DNA of 64,000 nucleotides, taken from assembly GCA_037179385.1 (NCBI GenBank), contig CM074195.1:6928938-6992937 (forward strand), read 5' to 3'. The DNA is from Holothuria scabra. Taxonomy: Eukaryota; Echinodermata; Holothuroidea; Aspidochirotida; Holothuriidae. Shown here in pieces: positions 1 through 11,402 of this stretch (the first letter of the stretch is position 1; each line of letters begins with the position of its first letter). A model generated the notes under the pieces. It worked only from the letters and a program-made list of their open reading frames with translations, had not been told where the DNA came from and made no database searches. A program made the translations under genes and the position numbers.

Positions 1-3000
1 CCTAAAAAGTATGGGACTTTTTTCCGAGCAAAAGTAATAACGCTACACTTAGTGGGCTGAAATCTCATTCCCCACGTGGAAGCCCACAGCCCCAACTGCT
101 TGATATCATTCTGAAGTTTATGACAATCCTCATCGGACTCAATAATACGGTAACAGACACAATCATCTGCAAAAAGGCGAACCTTGGAAGAAACACCATC
201 GACGATATCATTGATATGAACCAAGAAGAGAATCGGTCCTAGGACAGACCCCTGGAGAACTCCAGACAGAACTTGCTTCGGAGGAGACCGGGTATAACCT
301 AAACTAACTGTAACTGCCTGCTACAGGGGTCCGTTTCTAGTTTCTGCCATTGGTAATTTCTGCCCGTTACTTTCTGCCCCCAAAAATCTTAGGGCAGAAA
401 GTAATGTTTGAATTACAATACGTGTGTTAAAAATAACTGTTAACTTCAAATTTCAAATCCAAGTACAAGACAATGAAATTTGTGGATAGACCTAGGCCTA
501 CTGTATAACAGTTTCAGTATCCTCAACGAAAAGAATGAATTGTATGACCATTTTTCTAAACGGCAAGTCTAGTCACAGACTCGTATATTTTTATGTACAA
601 GTACAGTACTCCACTTGTCTATAGGTAGGCTTATGCTGAATGTGTGAACAATTGTTCACAGCACTGAATACCGTATACCTGTAGGTAAGTATGAATTTGT
701 ATACTAAAGACCCCGAAGTTGGCGGGACCCAGAAGTTGGCTCACTGTCACAAATCTCTCGCTATCACCGTAATAACGTTACTTTAACAAACCTAACTGTT
801 TTGAACCCATCCAGCATTTTATTTTTCACGATAATGAATTCATTTCAGGTAGGTGCATACAATAATATGATCAGTCTTAAAGATTTTTCTAATTACATCC
901 CACCGTTTCGTGTATATTTCACAACTGAAAACATACTCCACCAAAACAATGAAAATTACCTTGCTATGGTGTACACTGCCCTGAAGTACTACTCCATACA
1001 ATGCAGTAAGTTACGTATGGTGTGCTGAGGGCACAACCTATTTTATTTGGTTATTTTGCTTTGTTAGTGACTTGACCAAACTTTCCGTCTTTCTTAGGCA
1101 GGTTAAGTCAACAAGTGAAACAAGTTTAGCACTGTACTGTATGACAGACTAAAAAACGCCGCTCCGACAGAGCAGGTTCAGTTGCCTAACTACGTCCGTA
1201 GTTCCCTATTGATAGGCGGCAAGGACTAGCTTGCTACGTAGGTATCTGTACGTAACTGTACAAAGTCAGAGAAAATAGCGGCACACTGAGCATATGGCAA
1301 ACATGCCACTATCGGGGGCTATTTATGACTAACATCAATAAAAATTTTGACTCAAGTTAAGCTTTCTCTCACTTACAGTATTTCTGGATCAAGGTATAGG
1401 AACTATCGGTGGCAATTTATCCATCAGTAACATCACATTTTGAAAATGGAAACAGGAAAGGATTTGGATTTATCTCATTGTGTATATTACAGTAGCTTTG
1501 CAAAAATTACGACCGCCATTCATAGGCCCACCACTATACAGTATACTGAAGTCTACAGTGAGAATGTTGCTTGGAAAGACGTCAACATGGCAGTAACAGG
1601 TGTCGCATTGAATAGTAGAAGACATCAATGAAGCTTGAAACATTAAGGAAAAGTTGATGAAATCTTCATTTGACAAAAGTACCACTGATATCACATTCCA
1701 ATCCATTAGAGTACTTTCTGCCTCCCAAAAAGATGTTTTCTGCTAAAAATGAAAGAGGCAGAAAACACCGTTTTTGAGGGGCTGAAAGTAGCGAGGACGG
1801 AAAACCCCTGCAACACAGGTAATCCGAGCCCTATACTGAATGTGGTATAGGCCTATATAAAAAGGAGAAGGTAGGTCACATCGCCTAACACCAACGCAGT
1901 ACTTCACAAAAAAAAAAACAGTAAACGCAGGGATGATTTAGTCCTTACTAGGGCCCTCATCGGTCACACTTACAGTACCTTACCCATGCCTTTTTACTTC
2001 ACGGAGATGAAAGACCGTATTGTACAGTATACCCTGTGACTGTGCTCTCACCGCCAGTCACATTCTCTTTGACTGTTATGAATACTATTTGCCAGAAATA
2101 CTACACCGCACCAGACCTTAAAACATTGTTTGAACAAACCGATTCCTCCCATACAGTATTCTTGGCTTTCTGGAGGAAAGGGAGAAATTTCTGACATGAC
2201 TCCTGCCTTGCTATCCTTTTAGTAGGAATTGACCACCCATTCTTTTTTACCTTTTCTTTTTATGTAGTTTTACCCCAACATTGTTACTATGTCTAACTTG
2301 ATGATACTATATAACACATTTGTATTGGTGTGTCGTGAAACCCCATCAACTGTAACTAACTACACGTAACTACAGTACTTCACAAAAAACTCTTAATGAT
2401 TTCTCACCTTATACTACAGTACATTTAACTCTTCAAATCACTCGAGAACATTCCTTCATCTTTCTCTGATGAAATCAAACAAACTTTAAGTTGTCTTAAA
2501 CAAAAATCCTCACATCAAATGTTATGCAAAATATCTTCTCCTCCTATTACAGTAGGTGTTAACTCCCGACTAGATCACTCCTCTCCAATTCATGATGTCA
2601 CATTACAGTATGTACAGTATTGGGAATTGACCTGTACAAAGCCGGTTCTCCCATTGTTGACAGATTTGAAAGCAGTTCAAACTATCCACTACTGGCTAGT
2701 TTTCTTTAGTCATTTGAAAGAACAAAATACAGTACTACCATGTTATATGAACACTTGGAACCCAGAACCATATCTTTTTTATTGGAAACAATGTTTCACC
2801 CAACCCTCATATCAGGACTCCATACCATGCCCAATGAGATCTTACCAAGTCCAAGTAGTACTGTAAAGAAATATTGAAAATTGAGTGGATTGATTAATAA
2901 ACGTTACAGTGTAAATTGTTAGATTTCATACAGTATACCATAAAGTGCTACTACTGTAAGTAGTGTAATCAATTGCCAGTTCATCTATACGTACGTGTGC

Positions 3001-3249
3001 ATTTTGGGGTATTAAAGATGTACTGCTACTTTGCCCCACAGTTGTACTGCATCTTGTGTGGTTGTGAAAGATATGGGCCCTTGAATGTGGTGGTTTGAGA
3101 TGGTCACCTAGGGGACCAATTGCTGAATTGGCATGGAATGACCCAAATATACTGTACATGTTATATGAAGGCTTACTGTAAATTAAGTACAGTATACACA
3201 ACAGTTACATAATTACTAAATATTTTTAAAAAAAAGGTTTCATGAAACA
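1..3249. repeat. Near-identical copy of 11080-14321 ending at the scaffold gap
   Basis: Bases 1-3249 match 11080-14321 at an almost constant offset of 11079, with a few one-base indels and substitutions. It holds the same parts in the same order: the end of a reverse-transcriptase fragment (about 1-306, minus strand), the CAGGG-ended element (324-1810), a SINE-like tail remnant near 2305-2375, and unclassified AT-rich DNA. Mismatches increase towards the right end (about 2790-3240), just before the run of N, as expected for a low-quality contig end. The left limit lies outside the window. It could be a real duplication, but a redundant or alternative-haplotype contig end is the simpler reading. 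Confidence 0.9.
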
Positions 3250-3349
3250 NNNNNNNNNNNNNNNNNNNNNNNNNNNNNNNNNNNNNNNNNNNNNNNNNNN
3301 NNNNNNNNNNNNNNNNNNNNNNNNNNNNNNNNNNNNNNNNNNNNNNNNN
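3250..3349. other. Assembly gap (100 N)
   Basis: Exactly 100 unknown bases, the usual placeholder for a gap of unknown size. The sequence to its left duplicates a later region, so the join across it should not be trusted. Confidence 0.99.
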
Positions 3350-5097
3350 TTGGTCTGTTTTATTTTTAATGAAAAAATTATGTTGACTATACGATGATTT
3401 TGTACACTTCGAAAGCATTCGTGCTTCCCAAGTTATCCCTGTTTGCCACATATCGCGTCATACTCATACGTTGCCTATTTTATTTGGCAAGGAACGTAAT
3501 ATTTTCGTTATTTAAGCCTTTAAATTTCTCGGACACCGCTTTGTATAAAACATGGGGGGAGTTGGATCGATTAAAGGCTATTTCACAATTATATGTATGG
3601 AGGAAGAGATTAATTCTTAACTTTAACTATCAAATAATATCGGATATTTCTTAGTTGGATCCCGGTTTATAACCTGAGTGCCAATGGGTGACGTTCCCAA
3701 TTAAAACCTTCCATTCTTCTCCTAGGAAGTGTCTACCTGTCATCGAACCAACAGGTTTACCATATTCATCTGCCCCATCTTTGATACAACTCTGGCTCCA
3801 CATTTATTTTTGTCCCCTTTACAGGGGCCACGGGGTGAATTTTGAAGTGGCGGTGGGGAGCTAATCACTAAAGTGGCCCATATGTACACAGGCTTTGTAC
3901 CGTACTATGTCAGCAATAAATCAGAACTCAGATAGGCCTATAAATAAAAACATGAATATGAATAAATAAAAATATTAAATTCGTACAATACGAAACAGCA
4001 TCTCATGAAAGGCGCGTACGTATAGGCCTACTTTGGCTTAATTTTGAAAAAAAAAAACCTTAGATATTATGCATGTCTATTAAAAGGTACCGTAGTTATT
4101 GCCTTTTAACTTTCCGCGCAGTAAGAACTAAAATAAAACCGGATGTGTATACAGTGTTAAACCTAGTGAAAGAAAATTAATACGGTAGCTTTGAAATGAC
4201 CTTACAGCAAGCTAAAGTTGTGTCGGTGTATTGTAACTTCAATTCACATTGATTTCCGTCGGAAGAAATTGCATCTTTTAGTCTGTTTCTTCTGTATCTG
4301 TAATACATGATCTAATTTGTACTTATATCATCGCTGGCTGGAGAGGCACCTGAAGCGTTTTTTTCAATTATTCAGTGTATCCAAAAGATCGCACAGAAAC
4401 CGCACTACGGAAACGCGAACACTAGTTCTACAGGCCAATGGGTATGGACCAGGGCCATGGTCATAGAATTTAGGATTATGGTTGATAGGAGGGGCAGGGG
4501 TGCACAATAAACACTCAGGATATCACACAGAAAGATATTACCAATAGGTCTAAGAGAGGTTATTTTGGAACCAATTACATTTTTGGCTTGAAATACACGA
4601 ACGGCCATCCCAGCTGTAGATTGTCCTGTTTTATGATTGGCTGAGGGTCATGTGACAACAACTTTTCTCTTCATGTGTAACATTTACTACAAATAACTGT
4701 TTGGTTTATTTTGAATAGCAATAGTGATAAAATATGATGAAATTTACTTAGAAGAACAATTATGACAAAATGTAATATTTAGCTTTTTTCTTCAAAACAA
4801 GTTTGGGGTATGCTGCTCTAGACCTTTAAAAGGGGTCCATCCTTTACGTCGGCGAATAAGTGACATGTCAAAATCAAAAAGTACCCATGACCTTGTTTGG
4901 ACCGTATTGGCAGCTTCATGTATTTTTATGGGAGTAGACAGCTGTTGTTTTATATTTACAACCTCTAGAGATGTTTTGAACATTAAAACAATTAGAACTA
5001 TCCGAAACGAGGGCAATGCATTGAGCTGTTACCCCTGAAATAAGTTAAGAAATCAGCAACAAAAACATTGTTCTGAAATAATGTGGTTGTAGGACCT
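3350..5097. other. Intergenic DNA, no gene recognised
   Basis: AT-rich sequence without convincing coding exons. A stretch near 3818-3880, beginning with CAGGGGCC and including CTAATCACTAAAG, resembles 45895-45955, so it is part of a dispersed repeat, possibly a hAT-type end. Nothing else was recognised. Confidence 0.6.
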
Positions 5098-5356
5098 TTA
5101 ACCCTTTACCGTTGTTTGGATCCTTTTGGACCCATGCGGAGAGCTCGGCTGTCACCCGTCTTTACTGTTTCACGCAGAGCTCGAAACTGCGAGTAGCTAT
5201 CCGAAAATTCGGCCACAACAACGAGAGAGACAATAGCTTAACGTCACGTGGTCAATGGCCTACGGAAGCCGATACGGGGCGGGCTACGTCCGCTTTTCCG
5301 CCCACTCACGAGGCGCGCAAATATGCCCCGATCGGAGCACAACGGTAAAGGGTTAA
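5098..5356. mobile_element. TTAA-flanked MITE, piggyBac-like
   Basis: A 259-bp unit bounded on both sides by TTAA. The termini are inverted repeats: TTAACCCTTTACCGTTGT on the left and its complement ending in AAAGGGTTAA on the right. TTAA target duplication and CCC-starting ends are characteristic of piggyBac-type transposons, and the unit is too short to encode a transposase, so it is non-autonomous. The interior is GC-richer than the flanks and contains a CACGTG E-box-like word near 5246. A diverged relative in opposite orientation lies at 18096-18340. Confidence 0.85.
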
Positions 5357-6715
5357 AAAAGTATCTACTCAAGTCATTCAACAGAATGGACCATTTAATA
5401 AGTAGGGGTGATAATCATAATTAGCCAGGAGGTTCTTTTTGAGACACATCTGTGGTCTTGTGGCATAAATAAAGTAGTCTGACCATAGGCTATGGTACCA
5501 AACGACACATTTGTTTCCTTCTTGGGTGAAGTAGTGTTATAGACTAGCGCTTCAATCGTTTCCATAAAATGAGATGTGTGGTGCGCACCTAGTTTGAACA
5601 AAGGGGCCCGGTACTTGTGTGGAAACTTTCTGGGCTATACAGACGCCTGAGACAAGTGGAAATTTTCTGATTGCTAGTGTTATGGAAAGGGCAATTGGCT
5701 CTTTCCCCTTCCTTCTTTCCTTGGAAAACTGAAACACTAACAAGAAACTCAGACACCATTCGGCATTAAGTTAGACCCCCGGATAAGTCACTTAGTAAGT
5801 ACAATCGTCGTAAATAATCCGACGTTCAAGAAAGCCTAGAAAAGACCATGATACGTTTGCAAGTGCAGATCCAGGGGGGGGGCTGTTATGGCCTCAGCCC
5901 TACCATTTTTGCCAGATCAATAATAAAACATAGGAAAATTAGCACCTCACCTCCCTGCTTCCCCTTAAGTTACTAGTCCCCCTTTTGAATTTCTGGATGT
6001 GCGCCTACTTTGAATACGGTTTTCTTTTCTCAGAGACCCTCTCATTCACGGCCTTAATCACTCACACAAATTTCTCTTACTCCCAGAGTCGCTGGTAGAA
6101 TATCACCGTATGCCAGTAATGTATAGTAAAACTAAAAGATATATTCGGGACAGGCATTAAAATCATTCGAATATGAGTTTTAGAAAACACCATATAGGCC
6201 TACAAAATCTCTAAAAACCCCGCTATCCACAACTTGTACAGGTTGGGTATGGTGGCGTGAAAACGAAGCGCCGAATTTTTTGTCTTCTTAAACGACTAAC
6301 TGAAAATATGGAACTCATATAGCAGAAAATTTTGGATTCTGCAAACTTTTTAGGGGAAATTTGAACGTTTGGGGATTATTTGAGAATCTTCACTTTCGAT
6401 TAGCAATATTGCATTGCAACTGAAAATTATGATTGTTGTTGGACAAATTTTATTCAAGACTGGCCGATTGAGAGTCTCCAACGACATCAGAAAAGTTTTA
6501 ATCAAATTCACCAACTCCGTGAATTTCATACGATTTTGCCGACCCTGTACTAATTTTGTAACGCATGACCAAGCCAAAGAGCCTCGCTGTGTTTCATTGA
6601 CATTTGCATTTGTCCAAAAATACTGCATCAACATGCCTTGCATCCTGCCAGTGGTCAGTTGACCGTTTTTACGTGTACATTGTGTTTTTACAATTCTTAA
6701 CTTTTTGATGTTATT
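5357..6715. other. Intergenic DNA, no gene recognised
   Basis: No supported gene. Two overlapping short open frames on opposite strands near 6350-6662 have no recognisable domain and are treated as chance. A G-run occurs near 5874. Confidence 0.55.
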
Positions 6716-6723
6716 GTTATATG

Positions 6724-6997
6724 CAGTGGCGTCACAAGGGGGTGGGGGTCAGGGAGGGGCAGTTGCACCCCCTACATTTTCAGGGGACGCAAAATATAGG
6801 TTTGCTTGGAGAGAAATTTTGTGGCCAAAATAGGAGATGTCAGATATTTGAGAGAAAGTGGAGGAAAAAATAACGAGTAGCATTAGCCCCTTCGACAAAC
6901 TGGGCGTAGAATGACATCAAACACGGGGAATTCTTCCCCATGGGGCGCAAGTTGAGTCTTCTGCACCCCTCTACACCCACCTGTTGTGGCGCCACTG
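6724..6997. mobile_element. hAT-like MITE with 8-bp target duplication
   Basis: A 274-bp unit with inverted ends CAGTGGCG (left) and CGCCACTG (right). It is flanked by GTTATATG (6716-6723) and ATTATATG (6998-7005), an 8-bp duplication with one mismatch. CAG-starting ends and 8-bp duplications are typical of hAT elements. No transposase frame is present. Confidence 0.8.
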
Positions 6998-7005
6998 ATT
7001 ATATG

Positions 7006-8093
7006 CATACAAGTCAGAGAAAGACTGCTCCACTGCCAAAATCCGCATGACCCGAATTTCAAGAAGGGTCCGGAAAATTTAATGTAGCATTTTGGGTAGT
7101 AAAAAATCCAGCATGATTTTAATTACACAGATAGCTCCCAGGCTGCCTGGCTGGCCTGAATTCTATCGAAATTTTGCCAGGTATAATAAAAGCAACATGG
7201 CAAATCAAAAAGATTGCAGAATGCGTATGATTAGCTAACTTTACGTTCAGCAAATGGTAATAAGTGTACTCACTTGCCAGTTTTCTAATCATTTTGAAAT
7301 TTACTCATCATTTTCAATGAAGTGAAAATTTTATTCCAAAAGAAAGCTGAAAATAACGGTTGCTTAGCCGCTTTCCAAGGCTGGGAAATGCCATTTTCGG
7401 TTGTCTGCTTGCTCATGATTATTTCAAAATTTTCTTTATGATCGTGTCGCCGCCCGCTTAGAAAGTCGTTCGGGCAAAATACATGTATCCGGCGGATAAT
7501 TACCCAGCGGAGCCGACTCGGTTTGTTCATTTCCCCTTTGAGGTTTCACAAACCTTGATGACTGACAAGAAATATGCCCTACAGTCTGCTCCGCAGGCAA
7601 GCGAAGAATCCGACTTGCCTCCCCCATCCGAGGGAGTACGTCCATGCCTCTTCTCAGTGGCGGGAATTTCGGTCAGAGCGGGCGAAATCGTCTCCAGGGG
7701 CCCTTCGAAGGAGTAACCTGATGACTGACAACGAATATGCCCTACAGTCTGCCACGCAGACAAGCGAAGAATGGCATTGCTAAAGCCTATTTGCCGCATT
7801 AAATACTGAGGGAAAACACCGGGTGAACTGTTAAGAAATGTTGATTTAATATTTTTTTGGTCTTTTTCTTTATGTTTTCTTCGTTTTTTTTTTTTCAGAT
7901 TTGTTATTTTCCACGGGGAGGACAAGTTCCCCCTTGCCTCTACCCATGTTTCTACCCCCCTCTTTTACATTCTAGTATGAAGACGGTCATTATATTTTGT
8001 GTTATTGTCCAGTCTAGCTTTAAAATTTGAATGTAATGGGCTATTTTGTGAAGATGAAGATTAAACGAATTATGCATGAGAAATGTCTCACAA
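7006..8093. repeat. Intergenic DNA with a 165-bp direct repeat
   Basis: Two direct copies of a block of about 58 bp, at roughly 7552-7611 and 7717-7773, share the word ATATGCCCTACAGTCTGC and the following CAAGCGAAGAAT, giving a period near 165 bp. The minus strand stays open through both copies, so a repeated peptide could be read, but there is no recognisable domain and low confidence that it is coding. The rest (7006-7480, 7780-8090) shows nothing definite. Confidence 0.55.
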
Positions 8094-8141
8094 TTTCTTA
8101 TTCTAACAAAAGTTTTGAAAAATTTTTGTTAGAATAAGAAA
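8094..8141. repeat. Perfect 18-bp inverted repeat (hairpin)
   Basis: TTTCTTATTCTAACAAAA at 8094-8111 is followed after 12 bases by its exact complement at 8124-8141. It could form a cruciform or RNA hairpin. No associated gene or element ends were recognised. Confidence 0.85.
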
Positions 8142-9203
8142 ATTAATGAAATTTCCCCAAATTATTTTCCGGGGGCAACTTCCCCCTGCCCCCCCCCCCA
8201 AGTAGCTACGCCACTGTCCTTGACGGGCTCAAATTGCCTATCAGCGCCCTTTTTACTAGTTTTACCGTATTGAGACATATGTAGGCCTATCGACCTACAT
8301 AAAAGCGCCCCTACAGCCTACCCCTCCCCTCCACTCTGACTAAATCTTCTTGCCCTACAAACTTTGAAACGCCCCTACAGGTCATTCTTACCCCCTCTAA
8401 CTGAATTCTTTTCCTCCGCCACTGTGGCTTCCCAACTATTCTTTTATGAAATTCCAAATTCTTTTCAATATAAGGTCCATATTTGTCATTATTTCTTTAA
8501 GTAAAAACAAAATTTTCCGCACTCCTCGCGCGCAACAAATTGCAATTCCTGATGTAATGCGGTAATGTTTTCTCATGCCTTCAGGTGCCAGTGGGTCAAC
8601 TTCTCCGAACTCTTGCAATGACAGAATAGGAAATTTGCCATATGTAACGTACACAGATCATCATGTGACACCGGTAACTAATAGAGTGCTTTTTGTCATT
8701 AATTCCAAATTTTCTGTATTACCTTTGCGAAAATGCCCCAACACCCCTCCTCATCCACATCACATCTGGAACAGATTGCCGCCTTCGCTTTCCGAGCTGG
8801 ATGTTGAAGATTTTGTCTCAAACACGCTTTCAAAAGGCCCATATTGCTTTAACTTCAAATTTCATACTTGGGCAATAAAGTGGGGGCACGTCGGCGTACG
8901 ACTGGAAACTTTCCTTCTCCAAATCGCCTCCTGCGTGCACCCTCTGCCAGTGGTTACGCCAAAGTCGCCAGTCGCCACTGTGATTTCCAGTTGAAACACA
9001 TGTAGATTTTTCCAAAACCATGGTTTAACGCACATTGGTGAAATGGATGAAAATGGTCGAACCTTTTGTTGGTTTTTCCCAGCATTTCAAAGAACCTGAT
9101 TGGTCCGTATGAATGATGAATTAAGTCGCACAATGGAAACAACTAATCTTCTCCGATGCATGTGCAAGCATTGCAGTACTAGTACAGTACGGACTTTACG
9201 TTT
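8142..9203. other. Intergenic DNA, no gene recognised
   Basis: C-rich runs near 8185-8200 and a 139-residue open frame on the plus strand (8575-8994) without recognisable motifs. A frame of this size can occur by chance and no splice sites or repeats support it. Confidence 0.5.
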
Positions 9204-9390
9204 ATGCATAACGCATGCCTGGGAATTACCGTTACACTCATAAACAAGCAAAGCGAATCTCGAAATTCGATTCAAACTCAACAAGCAATCGCAAATTTTG
9301 AGATTGTTTCCGTGGAGTCAAAGGAGGGAAGCTATGGAGAAGTTAAGATCGTCGGTGAAAGAAGAGCGTACGGTTTGAAATACGTTCAGG
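9204..9390 (+). CDS. Possible first coding exon, unknown protein
   Basis: An ATG at 9204 opens a frame that runs through a well-mixed, charged peptide (including VSVESKEGSYGEVKIVGE) into a strong donor-like GTAAGA at 9391-9396. The residue composition looks more coding-like than the surrounding short frames, and the frame leads cleanly into the donor. No downstream exon was found before the repeats that begin near 9738, and the Kozak context (TTTATGC) is weak. I do not recognise the protein. It may be a genuine first exon, a broken gene, or chance. Confidence 0.3.
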
Positions 9391-9737
9391 TAAGAAATCT
9401 TTGTCATTTTTGAAGTTTAATTTAAAACTACCCTTTGTTATTTATCAAATAGCAGAACTGGTACTTTACAATAGCCTAACGTATTTACTGGAACGTTAGA
9501 CTGAACGTTAGTGTAGCCTAAGCCTGGCTCGGTTACCTAGGCAAATTTGTATTGTAATTTGTAGCCTAACGTTAAACAACCCTTGACCTAAACTAAGCGT
9601 ACTAAGGGCAAAGGAGGGGTATGGTCCCAAAAGATGCCATGAAGTCCAAACCCTAAAATAGTTAAAAGAAGCAACTAGGCTAGGCCTGATTAACCCATCC
9701 ACTTATCCAGTCACTGACACTTGGGCCTAGCCTGCAA

Positions 9738-10371
9738 CAGGGTCCATTTGTTTCTGTCCTTGCTATTTTCCGTCCATTACTTTCCGCCCCTAAAAATCTT
9801 AGGGCGGAAAGTAATGTTTGAACTTACATGTTTTAAAAATAATTATTAACTTCAAATTTCAAATCCAAGTACAAGAAAACAATGAAATTTGTAGATAGAC
9901 CTAAAAATTTTTCAGTATCCTCATCGAAAAGAATGAATTTTATGACCTTTTTTTCTAAACGGCAAGTCTAGTCACAGACTCATATTTTTTTACATATAAG
10001 TAGTCCGCTTGTCTAAACTGTAGGTAGGCTAACACTGATTGTGTGAACAATTGTTCACAGCACTGAATACTGTATAGGCCTACCTGTACGTAAGTTGGCC
10101 TACGTATAGTATACTGAAGTCTACAGAGAGGATGTTCCTTGGAGAGATGTCAACATGGCAGTAATGGGCGTTGCATTGAATAGTGAAAGACATCAATGAA
10201 GTTTGAAACTTTCAGGAAAAGTTGATGGAATCTTCATTTGACAAAAGTACCCCTGAAATCATATTCCATTTCATTACTTTTTGCTTCCCAAAAAGATGTT
10301 TTCTGCTAAAAATAAAAGGGGAGAAAAACACCTGGCGTTTTTGAGTGGCGGAAATTAGCCAGGGTGGAAAC
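9738..10371. mobile_element. Internally deleted copy of the CAGGG-ended element
   Basis: This stretch aligns with both ends of the longer element at 11403-12889 but lacks about 0.8 kb of its middle. The left end begins CAGGGTCCATTTG and the right end carries the inverted counterpart (GGCGGAAATTAGCC, then AGGGTGGAAAC). Both ends contain TTTCCGCC/GGCGGAAA-type blocks. It is more diverged than the other two copies, so it is older. Superfamily is uncertain; a CAGGG start would suit hAT. Confidence 0.65.
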
Positions 10372-10379
10372 TTCTTCTT

Positions 10380-11385
10380 CTTCAATAAAGGTGACACATC
10401 CAAAGGACATTCTTTCACCACGCATGCGCCGAGAGGCTAAATATGCCCAGTAATATACTGTAGGTAATAGGGCCCTTATGGACAGAGGCAACCCTCATTA
10501 CATTCAGGGGGAGATGATTCCAATCCTTAATGGTTGGGGGCAGGAAGCTAAATTTATAACAGTTAGTACTAGTATGTGGGAGACAGACATGAAGGTCATG
10601 CATTAAACGGGTTCTACGAGTAGGCCGCTGGAGACAATCAACAGGTAATTGAGCCAGGCCAAACATACCTTTGGAAAAAAGGATCAATCTACTTTTCCTC
10701 CGCCTTTCAGTTAAGGGCAGAAGGTTTAGTTCCTTAAGGAGCCTGGTCATTGATCCTGGCTCCCTTGAATAGTCAGAGGCAATGAATCTAGCAGACCGTT
10801 TTTGTATACTCTCAAGCTTGTCGAGCAGGTAAACCTGGTGGGGGTCCCAAACACTACTGGCGTACTCCAGCACAGGCCGAAGGATTTCTTTATACTGTAA
10901 GCCATTAACTTGACATCACCAGGGCAGGAAGATAGATTTCTATACAAAATACCAAGAATCTTATTTCCCCTGTTACAGATGTTTTGAATATGCTTCTCCC
11001 AGTTCAGATCTTTAGTGATGGTAATTCCGAGATACTTAATACTATCTACCCTCGGGAGCTCAATCCTATTTAGAACATACCTAAAAAGTATGGGACTTTT
11101 TTCCGAGCAAAAGTAATAACGCTACACTTAGTGGGCTGAAATCTCATTCCCCACGTGGAAGCCCACAGCCCCAACTGCTTGATATCATTCTGAAGTTTAT
11201 GACAATCCTCATCGGACTCAATAATACGGTAACAGACACAATCATCTGCAAAAAGGCGAACCTTGGAAGAAACACCATCGACGATATCATTGATATGAAC
11301 CAAGAAGAGAATCGGTCCTAGGACAGACCCCTGGAGAACTCCAGACAGAACTTGCTTCGGGGGAGACCGGGTATAACCTAAACTA
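10380..11385 (-). pseudogene. Decayed non-LTR retrotransposon, reverse transcriptase C-terminal part
   Basis: Read on the minus strand, this encodes the later part of a LINE reverse transcriptase. From about 11380 downward come the conserved SGVLQGSVLGPILFL block, then INDIVDG, then the catalytic-type FADD motif (LFADDCVCYR), then a thumb-like KYLGITIT region. The C-terminal block (SVWDPH, IQKRSARFI, TIKDWNHLP) ends at a stop near 10415. The order fits CR1/jockey-type elements. At least two frameshifts break it, one near 11070-11085 and one near 10885-10900, and the 5' part is missing. A partial second copy occupies 1-306. Confidence 0.85.
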
Positions 11386-11402
11386 ACTGTAACTGCCTGC
11401 TA

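Noticed and set aside
8575..8994. 139-residue plus-strand frame
   Set aside because: Composition is rich in proline and histidine without a recognisable motif; no acceptor or donor in phase and no repeat of the frame elsewhere.
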